Positions 9,278 to 16,905 of a stretch of DNA of 64,000 nt are shown here, one piece after another. The DNA lies in contig CANQBA010000005.1 of NCBI GenBank assembly GCA_947589545.1, positions 28,874 to 92,873 of the forward strand, in the 5' to 3' direction. Source of the stretch: an uncultured Oscillospiraceae bacterium (lineage in GTDB: Bacteria > Bacillota > Clostridia > Oscillospirales > Oscillospiraceae). The stretch's first letter is position 1, and each line of letters opens with the position of its first letter. The notes beneath the pieces are model-generated. The model ran no database searches, had not been told where the DNA came from, and saw only the letters and a list, made by a program, of their open reading frames with translations. The position numbers and the translations under genes are program-made.

Positions 9278-10294
9278 TCAGAAAATCACCTTATCGATGT
9301 CCATGGTGGCGTAGGCGTTCAGCTCCTGGCCCGCCCGGACGCCGGAGAGGTACTCGTAATAGCCCTGGCAGGCTATCATAGCGCCGTTATCACCACACAG
9401 CTTCAGGGGCGGCACGAAAAGGCGTCTCTTTTCCGCTTTGCAGGCGGCCTCGAAGTCCGCCCGGATGCGCTTGTTGGCGGCCACGCCCCCGGCCACCACC
9501 ACGGTGTCGTACCCCAGCGCCCGGGCCGCGTCCATGGTGCGGGGCACCAGCGTCTCGCTGACGGCCCGCTGGAAGCTGGCGGCCAGGCCGGCCCGGTCAA
9601 GGGCCCCGCCCTTCTGCTCCGCGTTATGGATGACGTTGATGACGGCGGTTTTCAGGCCGGAGAAGGACATATCGTAGGGGTGTCCGTCAATTTTGGCGTG
9701 GGGCAGGGGGAAGGCGTGGTCGTCGCCGCCCTCCGCCAGATTTTGCAGGGGCAGTCCCCCGGGGTAGGGCAGGCCCAGCACCCGGGCGGCCTTGTCGAAG
9801 CACTCCCCCGCCGCGTCGTCGTGGGTGGCGCCCACGATGGACATATCGGTATAGCCGCGCACGTCCACGATGGCGGTGTTGCCGCCGGAGATGGCCAGGC
9901 ACAAAAAGGGCGGCTCCAGCTCCGGGAAGGCCAGGTAGTTGGCGGCGATGTGACCCCGGACGTGGTGGACGGGGATCAGGGGCACATCCAGGGCCAGGGC
10001 CGCGCCCTTGGCGAAGTTGACGCCCACCAGCAGCGCGCCGATCAGCCCCGGGGCGGCGGTGACGGCGATGGCGTCGATGCCGCTCTTGGTAAGGCCGGCC
10101 TTTTTGACCGCCTCCCCGGCCAGACGGGAGATGACGGTGATGTGGTTCCGGGAGGCGATCTCGGGCACCACGCCGCCGTAGAGGGCGTGCATGTCCGCCT
10201 GGGAGAAGATCTCGTTGGACAAAATCTCCCGCCCGTCCCGCACCACGGCGGCGGCTGTCTCATCGCAGGAGGACTCGATTCCAAGTATGTTCAT
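9278..10294 (-). CDS. tsaD: tRNA N6-adenosine threonylcarbamoyltransferase
   Basis: 338 residues, full length. It starts MNILGIESSCDETAAAVV, and the ASKHA-fold metal and nucleotide residues are present: HHVRGHIAANY (metal histidines), LAISGGNTAIV, GATHDDAAGECFDKAAR, PYDMSFSGLKTAV and GGVAANKRIR. TsaD works with TsaB, TsaE and TsaC to place t6A at position 37 of ANN-decoding tRNAs in the cytosol. rimI and polA lie just upstream in the same direction; tsaB and tsaE are not in the window, although tsaB-rimI-tsaD is the more common order. Confidence 0.97.
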   Translation of the reverse strand: MNILGIESSCDETAAAVVRDGREILSNEIFSQADMHALYGGVVPEIASRNHITVISRLAGEAVKKAGLTKSGIDAIAVTAAPGLIGALLVGVNFAKGAALALDVPLIPVHHVRGHIAANYLAFPELEPPFLCLAISGGNTAIVDVRGYTDMSIVGATHDDAAGECFDKAARVLGLPYPGGLPLQNLAEGGDDHAFPLPHAKIDGHPYDMSFSGLKTAVINVIHNAEQKGGALDRAGLAASFQRAVSETLVPRTMDAARALGYDTVVVAGGVAANKRIRADFEAACKAEKRRLFVPPLKLCGDNGAMIACQGYYEYLSGVRAGQELNAYATMDIDKVIF

Positions 10295-10321
10295 GGCGAT
10301 TCTCCGTTACTTATCCGTTGA

Positions 10322-10756
10322 TCAAAGGGTGATATCCATCAGAAGGGCGTCCTCCGTGGGGAGGGCGTAATAGTTGCGGCGGACGCCGCAGACGGCGAAG
10401 CCGGCGGCCCGGTAGAGGGCGATGGCGGGGGCGTTGGAACGGCGCACCTCCAGGAACATCCGCTCCGCGCCGCGCTCTTTGGCGCGGGTCAGAACGGCAT
10501 CCAGCAGGGCCCTGCCGAAGCCACGGCGGCGGAAATCCTTACCCACGGCCAGGTTATAGAGCTCCGCATCCTCAAAGGAGACGTGGTAGACGGCAAAGCC
10601 GGCCACGGCCTCCCCCTCCCCCAGGATCAGCAGCTCCCCGTCCGGGGTATCCAGGTAGTCCTCAAAGGCCGCCCGGCTCCAGGGGTCGGGGAAGCTTGCG
10701 TTTTCGATGTCCATGACGCCGTCCAGATGGCGGCTGCGCGCTTTCAGGATCCTCAT
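10322..10756 (-). CDS. rimI: Ribosomal protein S18-alanine N-acetyltransferase
   Basis: 144 residues, a single GNAT domain. The acetyl-CoA loop is visible as VGKDFRRRGFGRALLDA, followed by the RimI-characteristic EVRRSNAPAIALYRAAGF and a C-terminal YYALPTEDALLMDI. RimI acetylates the N-terminal alanine of S18. Its position immediately before tsaD fits the conserved linkage of rimI with t6A genes. Its start overlaps the stop of polA by 4 bp, so the three genes form one transcription unit. Confidence 0.93.
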   Translation of the reverse strand: MRILKARSRHLDGVMDIENASFPDPWSRAAFEDYLDTPDGELLILGEGEAVAGFAVYHVSFEDAELYNLAVGKDFRRRGFGRALLDAVLTRAKERGAERMFLEVRRSNAPAIALYRAAGFAVCGVRRNYYALPTEDALLMDITL

Positions 10757-13419
10757 TTCGCCTCGTACCAGTTCCGGCCCGTGTGGGCCTCCACGGTCAA
10801 GGGGATGGAGAGGGTGGCCGCGCCCTCCATCTCCCGCTTCAAAAGCTCCCGCACGGCCTCGGCGTCCGCCTCATTGCACTCCACGATCAGCTCGTCGTGC
10901 ACCTGCAGCAGGAGGCGGGCGTCCAGGCCGCTCTCCCGGAGGGCCCTGTCCACGTTGACCATGGCGATCTTCATGATGTCCGCCGCGGCGCCCTGGATGG
11001 GCATATTTCTGGCCACCCGCTCGCCGAAGGAGCGGACGGTGAAGTTGGAGGCCTTCAGCTCCGGCAGGGGCCGGCGGCGGCCGTAGAGGGTGACGGCGCA
11101 GCCCGTCTCCCGGGCCTGGGCGATGACCTTCTCCATATAGTCCGCCACGCCCTGATAGGCGCTCATATAGGCGTTGATATAGCTCCGGGCCTCCGCCACG
11201 GAGAGGCCGATATCCTCGGAGAGGGAAAAGGCGGAGATGCCGTAGACGATGCCGAAATTCACCGCCTTGGCGTGTCTCCTCTGCTCCGCCGTCACCGCCT
11301 CCGCCGGGATCCCCAGCACCTGGGCGGCGGTGGAGCGGTGGATATCCTCGCCGTTCAAAAAGGCGTCTTTCATGCGCTTGTCCCCGGAGATGTGGGCCAG
11401 GATGCGCAGCTCGATCTGGCTGTAATCCGCGTCCACCAGGGTGTACCCCGCCGGGGCCACGAACATCTTGCGGATCTCCCCGCCCAGCTCCCGGCGGATG
11501 GGGATGTTCTGGAGGTTCGGCTCCGTGGAGCTTAAGCGTCCCGTGGCGGTGACGGTCATCTGGAAATTGGTGTGGATGCGGCCGTCCGGCCCGATGACCT
11601 TCTGAAGACCGTCGGCGTAGGTGGATTTCAGCTTGGCAAGCTCCCGGTATTCCAGGATCTTGCCGGCGATGGGGTGCAGGGGCCTGAGCTTCTCCAGCAC
11701 GTCCACGTTGGTGGAGTAGCCGCGGTGGTTCTTCTTCCCCGCCGGCAGGCCCAGCCTTTCAAAAAGGATCTCGCCCAGCTGCTTGGGGGAGTTGATGTTG
11801 AAGCTTGTCCCGGCCAGATCGTAAATTTCCGCAGAAAGCGCCTCGATCTGCCCGCCCAGGAGCTGGCCGAAGGCCGCCAGGGCATTCCTGTCCACCAGGA
11901 AGCCTGCCAGCTCCATCCGCGCCAGCACCGGGCACAGGGGCATCTCCACCTCCTCCATCAGGAAGCGCAGGCCGGCCTCCTCCAGCATCGGCTCCAGCCG
12001 TTCCCGGAGGCAGGCCACGGCGGCGGCCTCGGACAGGAGCCGCGCGGAGAGCTTCGTGCCGTCGTCCAGGAGGGACAGCTGCTCCCCCTCCCCGGCCTCG
12101 CCCGCAGGCGTAAAGCCGCAGTATTTTTCACAAAGGCGCGGAAGCTCATATTGGCTGGCGGTGGGGTCTAAGAGGTACGCGGCGACGGCGGAGTCGAAGC
12201 TCCAGCCCTCCAGGGGCAGGCCCATGGCCCCCAGCATACGAAGGGCGTCCTTGATATCGTGGCCCATCTTTTTGACCTCCGGCGCGCACAGGGCCTCCAG
12301 CGCGGGGCGGAAGGCGGGAGATCCCTCGCCCAGGAGGAATCCCACGGCGTCCGGGCTGCCGTTATCCATGTAGACGGCGCAGAGCGTGCCGCCGGCGGAG
12401 AAGCGCACCGAGGCGACGCCGGCGGAGAGGGCCTTTTTGAAGTCCGCCAGGGACTCATCGTCCGTCACCTCCACGGTGACGCACTCCCCGGAAAACTCCA
12501 CGGGTTCGCAGGGCGGCCCGGCGCTGGCCGGCGGGGTCAGGCCGTAAGTCTCGATGAGCTTGCGAAACTCCAGGCGGGTGAAGATTTCATAGAGCCGGTC
12601 GTTGTCCACGTCCCGGACGCGGTTTTCCTCCGGGTCGAACCGGAGGGGCGCGTCACAGCGGATGGCGGCCAGGTCGTAGCTAAGCTCCGCCAGCGCCCGT
12701 CCCTCGGTGAGCTTGGCGATGAGTCCGGGCTTGGCTGGGACGCCGGGGGCCTGCTGGATCTCCGGCAGGGCGTCATAGAGCTTTTTCACATCGCCGTAGA
12801 CCTGAATGAGGCCCAGGGCGGTCTTCTCCCCCACGCCACGGACGCCGGGGATGTTGTCGGAGGCGTCGCCCATCAGGGCCTTCAGATCGATCATGTGGAT
12901 GGGGTCGAAGCCGTACTCGGATCGGAAGACCTCCGGCGTCACCCGCTTTGTGTTGGTCTGGCCCATGCGGGTGGTGATCAGATCCACGGTGGTGGTGTCG
13001 GACACCAGCTGCAGGCTGTCCCGGTCGCCGGTGCAGACGACGCACTCCCAGCCCGACGCGGCGCAGGCGCGGGCGATGGTGCCCAGCAGATCGTCCGCCT
13101 CCCAGCCGGAGAGCTCGTAGCGGCGGATGTTCATGGCGTCCAGGGTGTCCTTCAAAATCGGCATCTGGGCCGCCAGCTCCTCGGGCATCTTGTGGCGGGT
13201 GGCCTTGTAGCCGTCGTATTTTAAATGGCGGAAGGTGGGCTCCGGCAGGTCGAAGGTGACGCAGACGGCGTCCGGCCCCTCCTCCGCGAGCAGGCGGCGC
13301 AGGATGTTGATAAAGCCGAAAACCGCGTTGGTGGGCGTCCCGTCGGAGGTGTTCAGCGGCCTCACCCCGAAAAACGCCCGGTTCACTATGCTGTTCCCGT
13401 CAAGCACCATGAGCTTCAT
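10753..13419 (-). CDS. polA: DNA polymerase I
   Basis: 888 residues. Residues 1 to about 290 form the 5' nuclease (MKLMVLDGNSIVNRAFFGV, ALMGDASDNIPGVRGVGEKTA). About 310-480 is a 3'-5' exonuclease-like domain that appears to lack the proofreading acidic residues, as in many Firmicutes. From about 500 is the polymerase: motif A VDADYSQIELRILAHISGD near 666, motif B RRHAKAVNFGIVYG near 718, and motif C VHDELIVE near 843. It fills repair gaps and removes RNA primers. It overlaps rimI downstream. Confidence 0.97.
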   Translation of the reverse strand: MKLMVLDGNSIVNRAFFGVRPLNTSDGTPTNAVFGFINILRRLLAEEGPDAVCVTFDLPEPTFRHLKYDGYKATRHKMPEELAAQMPILKDTLDAMNIRRYELSGWEADDLLGTIARACAASGWECVVCTGDRDSLQLVSDTTTVDLITTRMGQTNTKRVTPEVFRSEYGFDPIHMIDLKALMGDASDNIPGVRGVGEKTALGLIQVYGDVKKLYDALPEIQQAPGVPAKPGLIAKLTEGRALAELSYDLAAIRCDAPLRFDPEENRVRDVDNDRLYEIFTRLEFRKLIETYGLTPPASAGPPCEPVEFSGECVTVEVTDDESLADFKKALSAGVASVRFSAGGTLCAVYMDNGSPDAVGFLLGEGSPAFRPALEALCAPEVKKMGHDIKDALRMLGAMGLPLEGWSFDSAVAAYLLDPTASQYELPRLCEKYCGFTPAGEAGEGEQLSLLDDGTKLSARLLSEAAAVACLRERLEPMLEEAGLRFLMEEVEMPLCPVLARMELAGFLVDRNALAAFGQLLGGQIEALSAEIYDLAGTSFNINSPKQLGEILFERLGLPAGKKNHRGYSTNVDVLEKLRPLHPIAGKILEYRELAKLKSTYADGLQKVIGPDGRIHTNFQMTVTATGRLSSTEPNLQNIPIRRELGGEIRKMFVAPAGYTLVDADYSQIELRILAHISGDKRMKDAFLNGEDIHRSTAAQVLGIPAEAVTAEQRRHAKAVNFGIVYGISAFSLSEDIGLSVAEARSYINAYMSAYQGVADYMEKVIAQARETGCAVTLYGRRRPLPELKASNFTVRSFGERVARNMPIQGAAADIMKIAMVNVDRALRESGLDARLLLQVHDELIVECNEADAEAVRELLKREMEGAATLSIPLTVEAHTGRNWYEAK

Positions 13420-13549
13420 ACCGGCACCTCCGAAAAAACATTAACTAAATTATTTTACCACTCCTATAGGGGAAATGCAAATACAAAAACCGCCGAACGG
13501 ATAATTTACTCTATGAGCCGTTTTAACGGGAAAAATTTTTCCCCATCTA

Positions 13550-13578
13550 TTGACACCCGTCCGATTATTTGGTATGGT
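13550..13578 (+). promoter_or_regulatory. Promoter for a candidate small RNA
   Basis: TTGACA (13550-13555), a 17-base spacer and TATGGT (13573-13578). Transcription should begin near 13585, about 190 bases before the next start codon. It lies in the divergent gap between polA and the four-module gene. Confidence 0.65.
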
Positions 13579-13584
13579 AAGGGC

Positions 13585-13719
13585 GACAGATTTATATGGT
13601 TTCAACCCCATGCGGTTTGTTCGCGGTGTTGAAGGGTTCGTTTCGGAGGCCGTCACGGCTCCCGGCGTGCTTTTCGCGCCCGGGGTTTGAGCTGCGGCCA
13701 TAGGCGCCGCGGCTTTTTT
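13585..13719 (+). ncRNA. Candidate structured small RNA of unknown family
   Basis: Between the promoter and an intrinsic terminator lies about 135 bases with no convincing ORF. The terminator is GCTGCGGC (13691-13698), a 7-base loop, GCCGCGGC (13706-13713) and six T. Upstream, TTTCAACCCC near 13600 can pair, with one mismatch and two wobbles, with GGGGTTTGAG just before the terminator. In between, GGAGGCCG-TCA-CGGCTCC forms a stem with one bulged G. A long closed rod with an apical hairpin resembles 6S-type RNAs in outline only; it is shorter and no family motif was recognised. It might instead be an attenuator leader of the following gene. Confidence 0.45.
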
Positions 13720-13777
13720 GTTTTCAGGATGGATCTACATCGAGGTTAACGTCACGGAACGGGAAGGAGAAGGAAAA

Positions 13778-15559
13778 ATGAGAATTGAGCTTGAGAACGC
13801 CCTTGCAAACAAGTTCCCTTTTATGCGCGTGGAGCGCGTCTGGGCGAAGGACGAGCCCCGCTGGTACCCGGTGTACACCGCTTGCGGGGACGGGTGGTAC
13901 CCGCTTATCAGGGATATGTGCCGGGAGATCCGGGATCTGTACGCCTCCCGGGGCGTCGCGCCCGACCTGCGGGTGACGCGGATCGGGTCTGACCGCAGAG
14001 GACTGGGCTGCACGGTGTACTTTACGCCCGCCGTCCTGGAGGAGGGCGCGCCGTCCTGCCGCCGGCAGGCAATGGAGATCCTGGAGCGTTACGCGCGTAT
14101 AGCGGCCGGCGTGTGCGAGCGCTGCGGCAGGCCCGGCGAGCCCCGGGAGGAGCTTTACGGAAGCGTGCTGTGCGACGGCTGCTCTGAGAGGAAGCTGAAG
14201 CAGGCGGGCAAAAAGGACGGCTGGCAGATGGCGCCCGACCGGTTGGGAACGGATTTCCCCTTCTTTCGTTACTACAAAGAAGACGACCCGGACAAGACCG
14301 GCCGGTGGTACGCGTTCCCCAGATTTTGCGATGACGGCTGGTACTACCTTATTTACGACATGGCGCGGGAGATCGACGCGGTCTACCGCGAGGCCGGTCT
14401 GGAGGTGGATCTGGAGCCGGACACGGTCAGGGAGAAGTACGGCCTGCTCCAGGTCGATATGTTCAGCGACGGCCGGTATGACGGCGCGGCGGAGCTCAGG
14501 GATACGCTGAAGGCCGCGCGGAGAAAGGCGTATAAAACCATAGCCCGGTATGAGGACATGTCCGAGCATGTGTGCGAGGTCTGCGGCGCTCCCGGCGAGT
14601 ACCGGGGCGATCTGGGCTGGATCCACTCCCTTTGCGACCGGTGTTACCAGAAGAGGCTGAAGGGACTGGAGGACGCCGACCCGGCCGGGAAATTAGCCAG
14701 GGAGCTGGCGGACCGGTACCCCTTTGCCGTCAATGAGGCGAGGCAATACCATTGGCCGGTGTCTGTGGGCTGCGGCCCCGGCTGGTGCGGCATCATCCGG
14801 GGCATGTGCCGGGACATCGCGGAGCTCTACGGGGCCGCCGGCGTAGAGCCCGATTTGAGGCTCCGGCATATAAAGCAAAGATACGGGGCCCTCCGGCTGG
14901 AGTACGGCTTTTCCGGCGAAGGCCGGGAGTCCCTTCACCAGGCGGTGGAGGAGCGCATCCGCCGGGCGGAGAGGGCGTCGGAGCATATCTGCGAGGAGTG
15001 CGGCGCTCCCGGCGGGCTTCGGGAGGATCTGCCCCTGGTCCAGACGCTGTGCGACGGGTGCCATGAGCTGAAAAAAGCCGGAACGTTCCCTTCCCGGCGG
15101 AATTTTGAAGACAAGGCGTTTGAGGACGAGCTGGAAAAGAAGTATCCCTTTTTTAGCGCGGATGAGGAAAGGGCCCGCGCCGGCAGGGGCACACGCCGTG
15201 TTTTCATCAACTGCCGGAGCGGGTGGCGCGATCTCATCCGCGAGAGCTGTCAGGAGGTGGCGGAGCTCTACGCGGCGGAGGGGCTGGAAACGGATTGTTG
15301 GATAACCGATATGCGCGAAGAGGACGGCGCTCTGAAAATTAAGGGCTATTGGGACTTGGAGAAGAACAGCGGGGCCGCCGGTCTGGAGGACATCCACAAA
15401 AAAACGGAGGAGATCCTCAGCCGCTGTCAGCGCCGGTCCAGGGAGATCTGCGAATACTGCGGCGAGCCCGGCCGGCTTCGGGAGGATCTCCCCCGCCCGC
15501 GAACCCTGTGCGACAGCTGCTATGAAAAGGAGACGGGCGCGACGCTGTTATCTAATTAA
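13778..15559 (+). CDS. Four-module Cys-rich (CxxC...CxxC) repeat protein
   Basis: 593 residues from ATG 13778, preceded by GGAGAAGG. The protein is four tandem copies of one unit of about 140 residues. Each begins with [KRD][FY]PF, has a GW.[LGD]I...C/A.[ED][IV] helix (DGWYPLIRDMCREI, DGWYYLIYDMAREI, PGWCGIIRGMCRDI, SGWRDLIRESCQEV), an AAG[VL]E.D linker, and ends with a probable zinc ribbon: CERCGRPG...CDGC, CEVCGAPG...CDRC, CEECGAPG...CDGC, CEYCGEPG...CDSC. Single-copy proteins with this kind of Cys block are known as uncharacterised proteins; I know of no function. No signal peptide or membrane segment. A strong terminator follows at 15706. Confidence 0.85.
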   Translation: MRIELENALANKFPFMRVERVWAKDEPRWYPVYTACGDGWYPLIRDMCREIRDLYASRGVAPDLRVTRIGSDRRGLGCTVYFTPAVLEEGAPSCRRQAMEILERYARIAAGVCERCGRPGEPREELYGSVLCDGCSERKLKQAGKKDGWQMAPDRLGTDFPFFRYYKEDDPDKTGRWYAFPRFCDDGWYYLIYDMAREIDAVYREAGLEVDLEPDTVREKYGLLQVDMFSDGRYDGAAELRDTLKAARRKAYKTIARYEDMSEHVCEVCGAPGEYRGDLGWIHSLCDRCYQKRLKGLEDADPAGKLARELADRYPFAVNEARQYHWPVSVGCGPGWCGIIRGMCRDIAELYGAAGVEPDLRLRHIKQRYGALRLEYGFSGEGRESLHQAVEERIRRAERASEHICEECGAPGGLREDLPLVQTLCDGCHELKKAGTFPSRRNFEDKAFEDELEKKYPFFSADEERARAGRGTRRVFINCRSGWRDLIRESCQEVAELYAAEGLETDCWITDMREEDGALKIKGYWDLEKNSGAAGLEDIHKKTEEILSRCQRRSREICEYCGEPGRLREDLPRPRTLCDSCYEKETGATLLSN

Positions 15560-15705
15560 AAAAGATTCGCGCCGGTCTTTTTCGCGCCATACGCGGGAGC
15601 GCTCCCGGTTCCGATCCATTTTCCGGCGTTCAGCGTCAGGGCGGCGAGGCCGGCAACGAGAAAGACCGCCCGGGGCAGGAGGCCCGAAAAGCGGCCCGTC
15701 CGGCC

Positions 15706-15734
15706 GCAAAAGCCCCGCAGTGCGGGGCTTTTGC
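15706..15734 (+). terminator. Perfect 13-bp hairpin
   Basis: GCAAAAGCCCCGC (15706-15718), loop AGT, GCGGGGCTTTTGC (15722-15734). The TTTTG on the 3' side makes it a plausible terminator for the four-module gene, 147 bases after its stop. The stretch 15735-15911 holds nothing else I recognise. Confidence 0.6.
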
Positions 15735-15911
15735 AGGGCTTTTCTGCGGTTCGGGTAGGTGGTCGGTTTTCGGGGTAAGGCCGTCTTTAGGGGGGCGACA
15801 GGGGCAGTTTTGGCAGTGATCTCAAGGAAAATGCCGCCGTCGTGAGGCGGTGATGAGCGCAGAGGCGAAAACTTTCCCGTTTGGGAGGGGCAAGCCGCAT
15901 GCTGCTGCCGG

Positions 15912-16158
15912 TCAGGGGTGTCTATCCGCGACTTCACTCTCAATTCTTTTCACCAGCTCATAGGGCCTCATATTAAGAGCGGAAGGAAGCCGCCAAATCG
16001 TCTCAACGTGGGCTTCCTCTCCCCCCTTCAATGGAGCTCAGATGCGTTCTGCCTATATCCGCAAGCCCGCTGAGCACCTCCTGCGTGAGTTTCTTTTCCT
16101 GCCTGATTTTCGCAATTGCCAAACCTGCTTTGACAGGATCAAGTTGTTTTTCTGACAT
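15912..16158 (-). pseudogene. XRE-family HTH regulator with a frameshift
   Basis: From ATG 16158 the frame reads MSEKQLDPVKAGLAIAKIRQ, then LTQEVLSGLADIGRTHLSSIE, a standard XRE/Cro helix-turn-helix. It then runs into a G6 tract and stops at SPR. The expected continuation, VETIWRLPSALNMRPYELVKRIESEVAD, is present in a neighbouring frame up to the stop at 15912. A one-base change in the G-run therefore separates the two halves. It may be a dead gene, a phase-variable switch or a sequencing error. It lies beside an integrase scar, which fits a decayed mobile element. Confidence 0.7.
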
Positions 16159-16191
16159 ATCTACACCCCTATTAGAGTGTAGGATAATATT

Positions 16192-16485
16192 TTGCGGATT
16201 ATCCTGCTGACACCAAATAATGCCTCGAAGGAAAAACGAGTCGGTATTGGCCTCATTCTTGTCAGTCTGGTTGGCGGCGCCTACGCTATTAGTAATATCA
16301 CCATCGACAAAGGCGGCCTATTAAGCTACACTTATAATCCGCCTTACACCGTTCACGAAGGCGTTGTGATAGCACTGCTCATATGCTCCGTTTTCGCCCT
16401 GTTAGCCGGTGCGGCATTTTGGACAATCGGAGCATCAGAGGAGCTAGAAATAGTAAAATCGACCTCAGATAAACCGGAAGATTAA
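16192..16485 (+). CDS. Small protein with two predicted membrane segments
   Basis: 97 residues from TTG 16192. Two hydrophobic stretches (about 17-33, VGIGLILVSLVGGAYAI, and about 58-78, GVVIALLICSVFALLAGAAF) flank a polar loop with TYNPPYTVHEG. Composition is more AT-rich than the surrounding chromosome. The start is weak: no good ribosome binding site is visible and the gene begins within 40 bases of the divergent XRE remnant. No family recognised. It probably belongs to the same decayed element. Confidence 0.5.
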   Translation: MRIILLTPNNASKEKRVGIGLILVSLVGGAYAISNITIDKGGLLSYTYNPPYTVHEGVVIALLICSVFALLAGAAFWTIGASEELEIVKSTSDKPED

Positions 16486-16493
16486 TCGGTAAG

Positions 16494-16900
16494 GCCGCCG
16501 CCATGGGCAAGCTGATTGGGGCGTACGTATGAGTAAAAACTACCCAGCCATAACTAAAAAAGGCCGTGGGAACCAAAATCACACGGCCTTGTGCTATCCC
16601 GTCCTTTCCGCCAGTGGGTCAACTTGTGGGTCAGCCCATCTTCCGGGCGGAAAGTGGACCGGACGATTCGGATAACTCCCAAAATGGAGTAGAATATGGT
16701 GATTTGAGGGTTACATAGCAGCTCTGAACGGCGGAGAAGTCAAGTATTCAAAAGCTGGAACGCCATAAGCAAAAAGAGCCCTTTCCCTCTGCCGTACACC
16801 ATCAACCACGGCCCCTCAAATTCTGCGGGAGACCTCCTGCAATTTTCGGGAGGGGAATAGTATTATCAAGACGAAGGGCAACAAATATATAGCCCCTTGC
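16494..16900. other. Scar of a Tn916-type integrase gene and its flanks
   Basis: Bases 16494-16532 encode AAAMGKLIGAYV plus stop, nearly the same as the last residues of the integrase ending at 30696. The following 60 or so bases, including the hairpin with GGCCGTG...CACGGCC, match 30697-30774 closely, and GACGATTCGGATA recurs downstream of both. Bases 16845-16900 (GGCAACAAATATATAGCCCC) resemble the leader just before that integrase (around 29517-29541). So this is the 3' end and the 5' leader of a lost integrase copy with the body deleted. The rest of 16533-16870 holds no gene I can support. Confidence 0.6.
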
Positions 16901-16905
16901 GCCGG

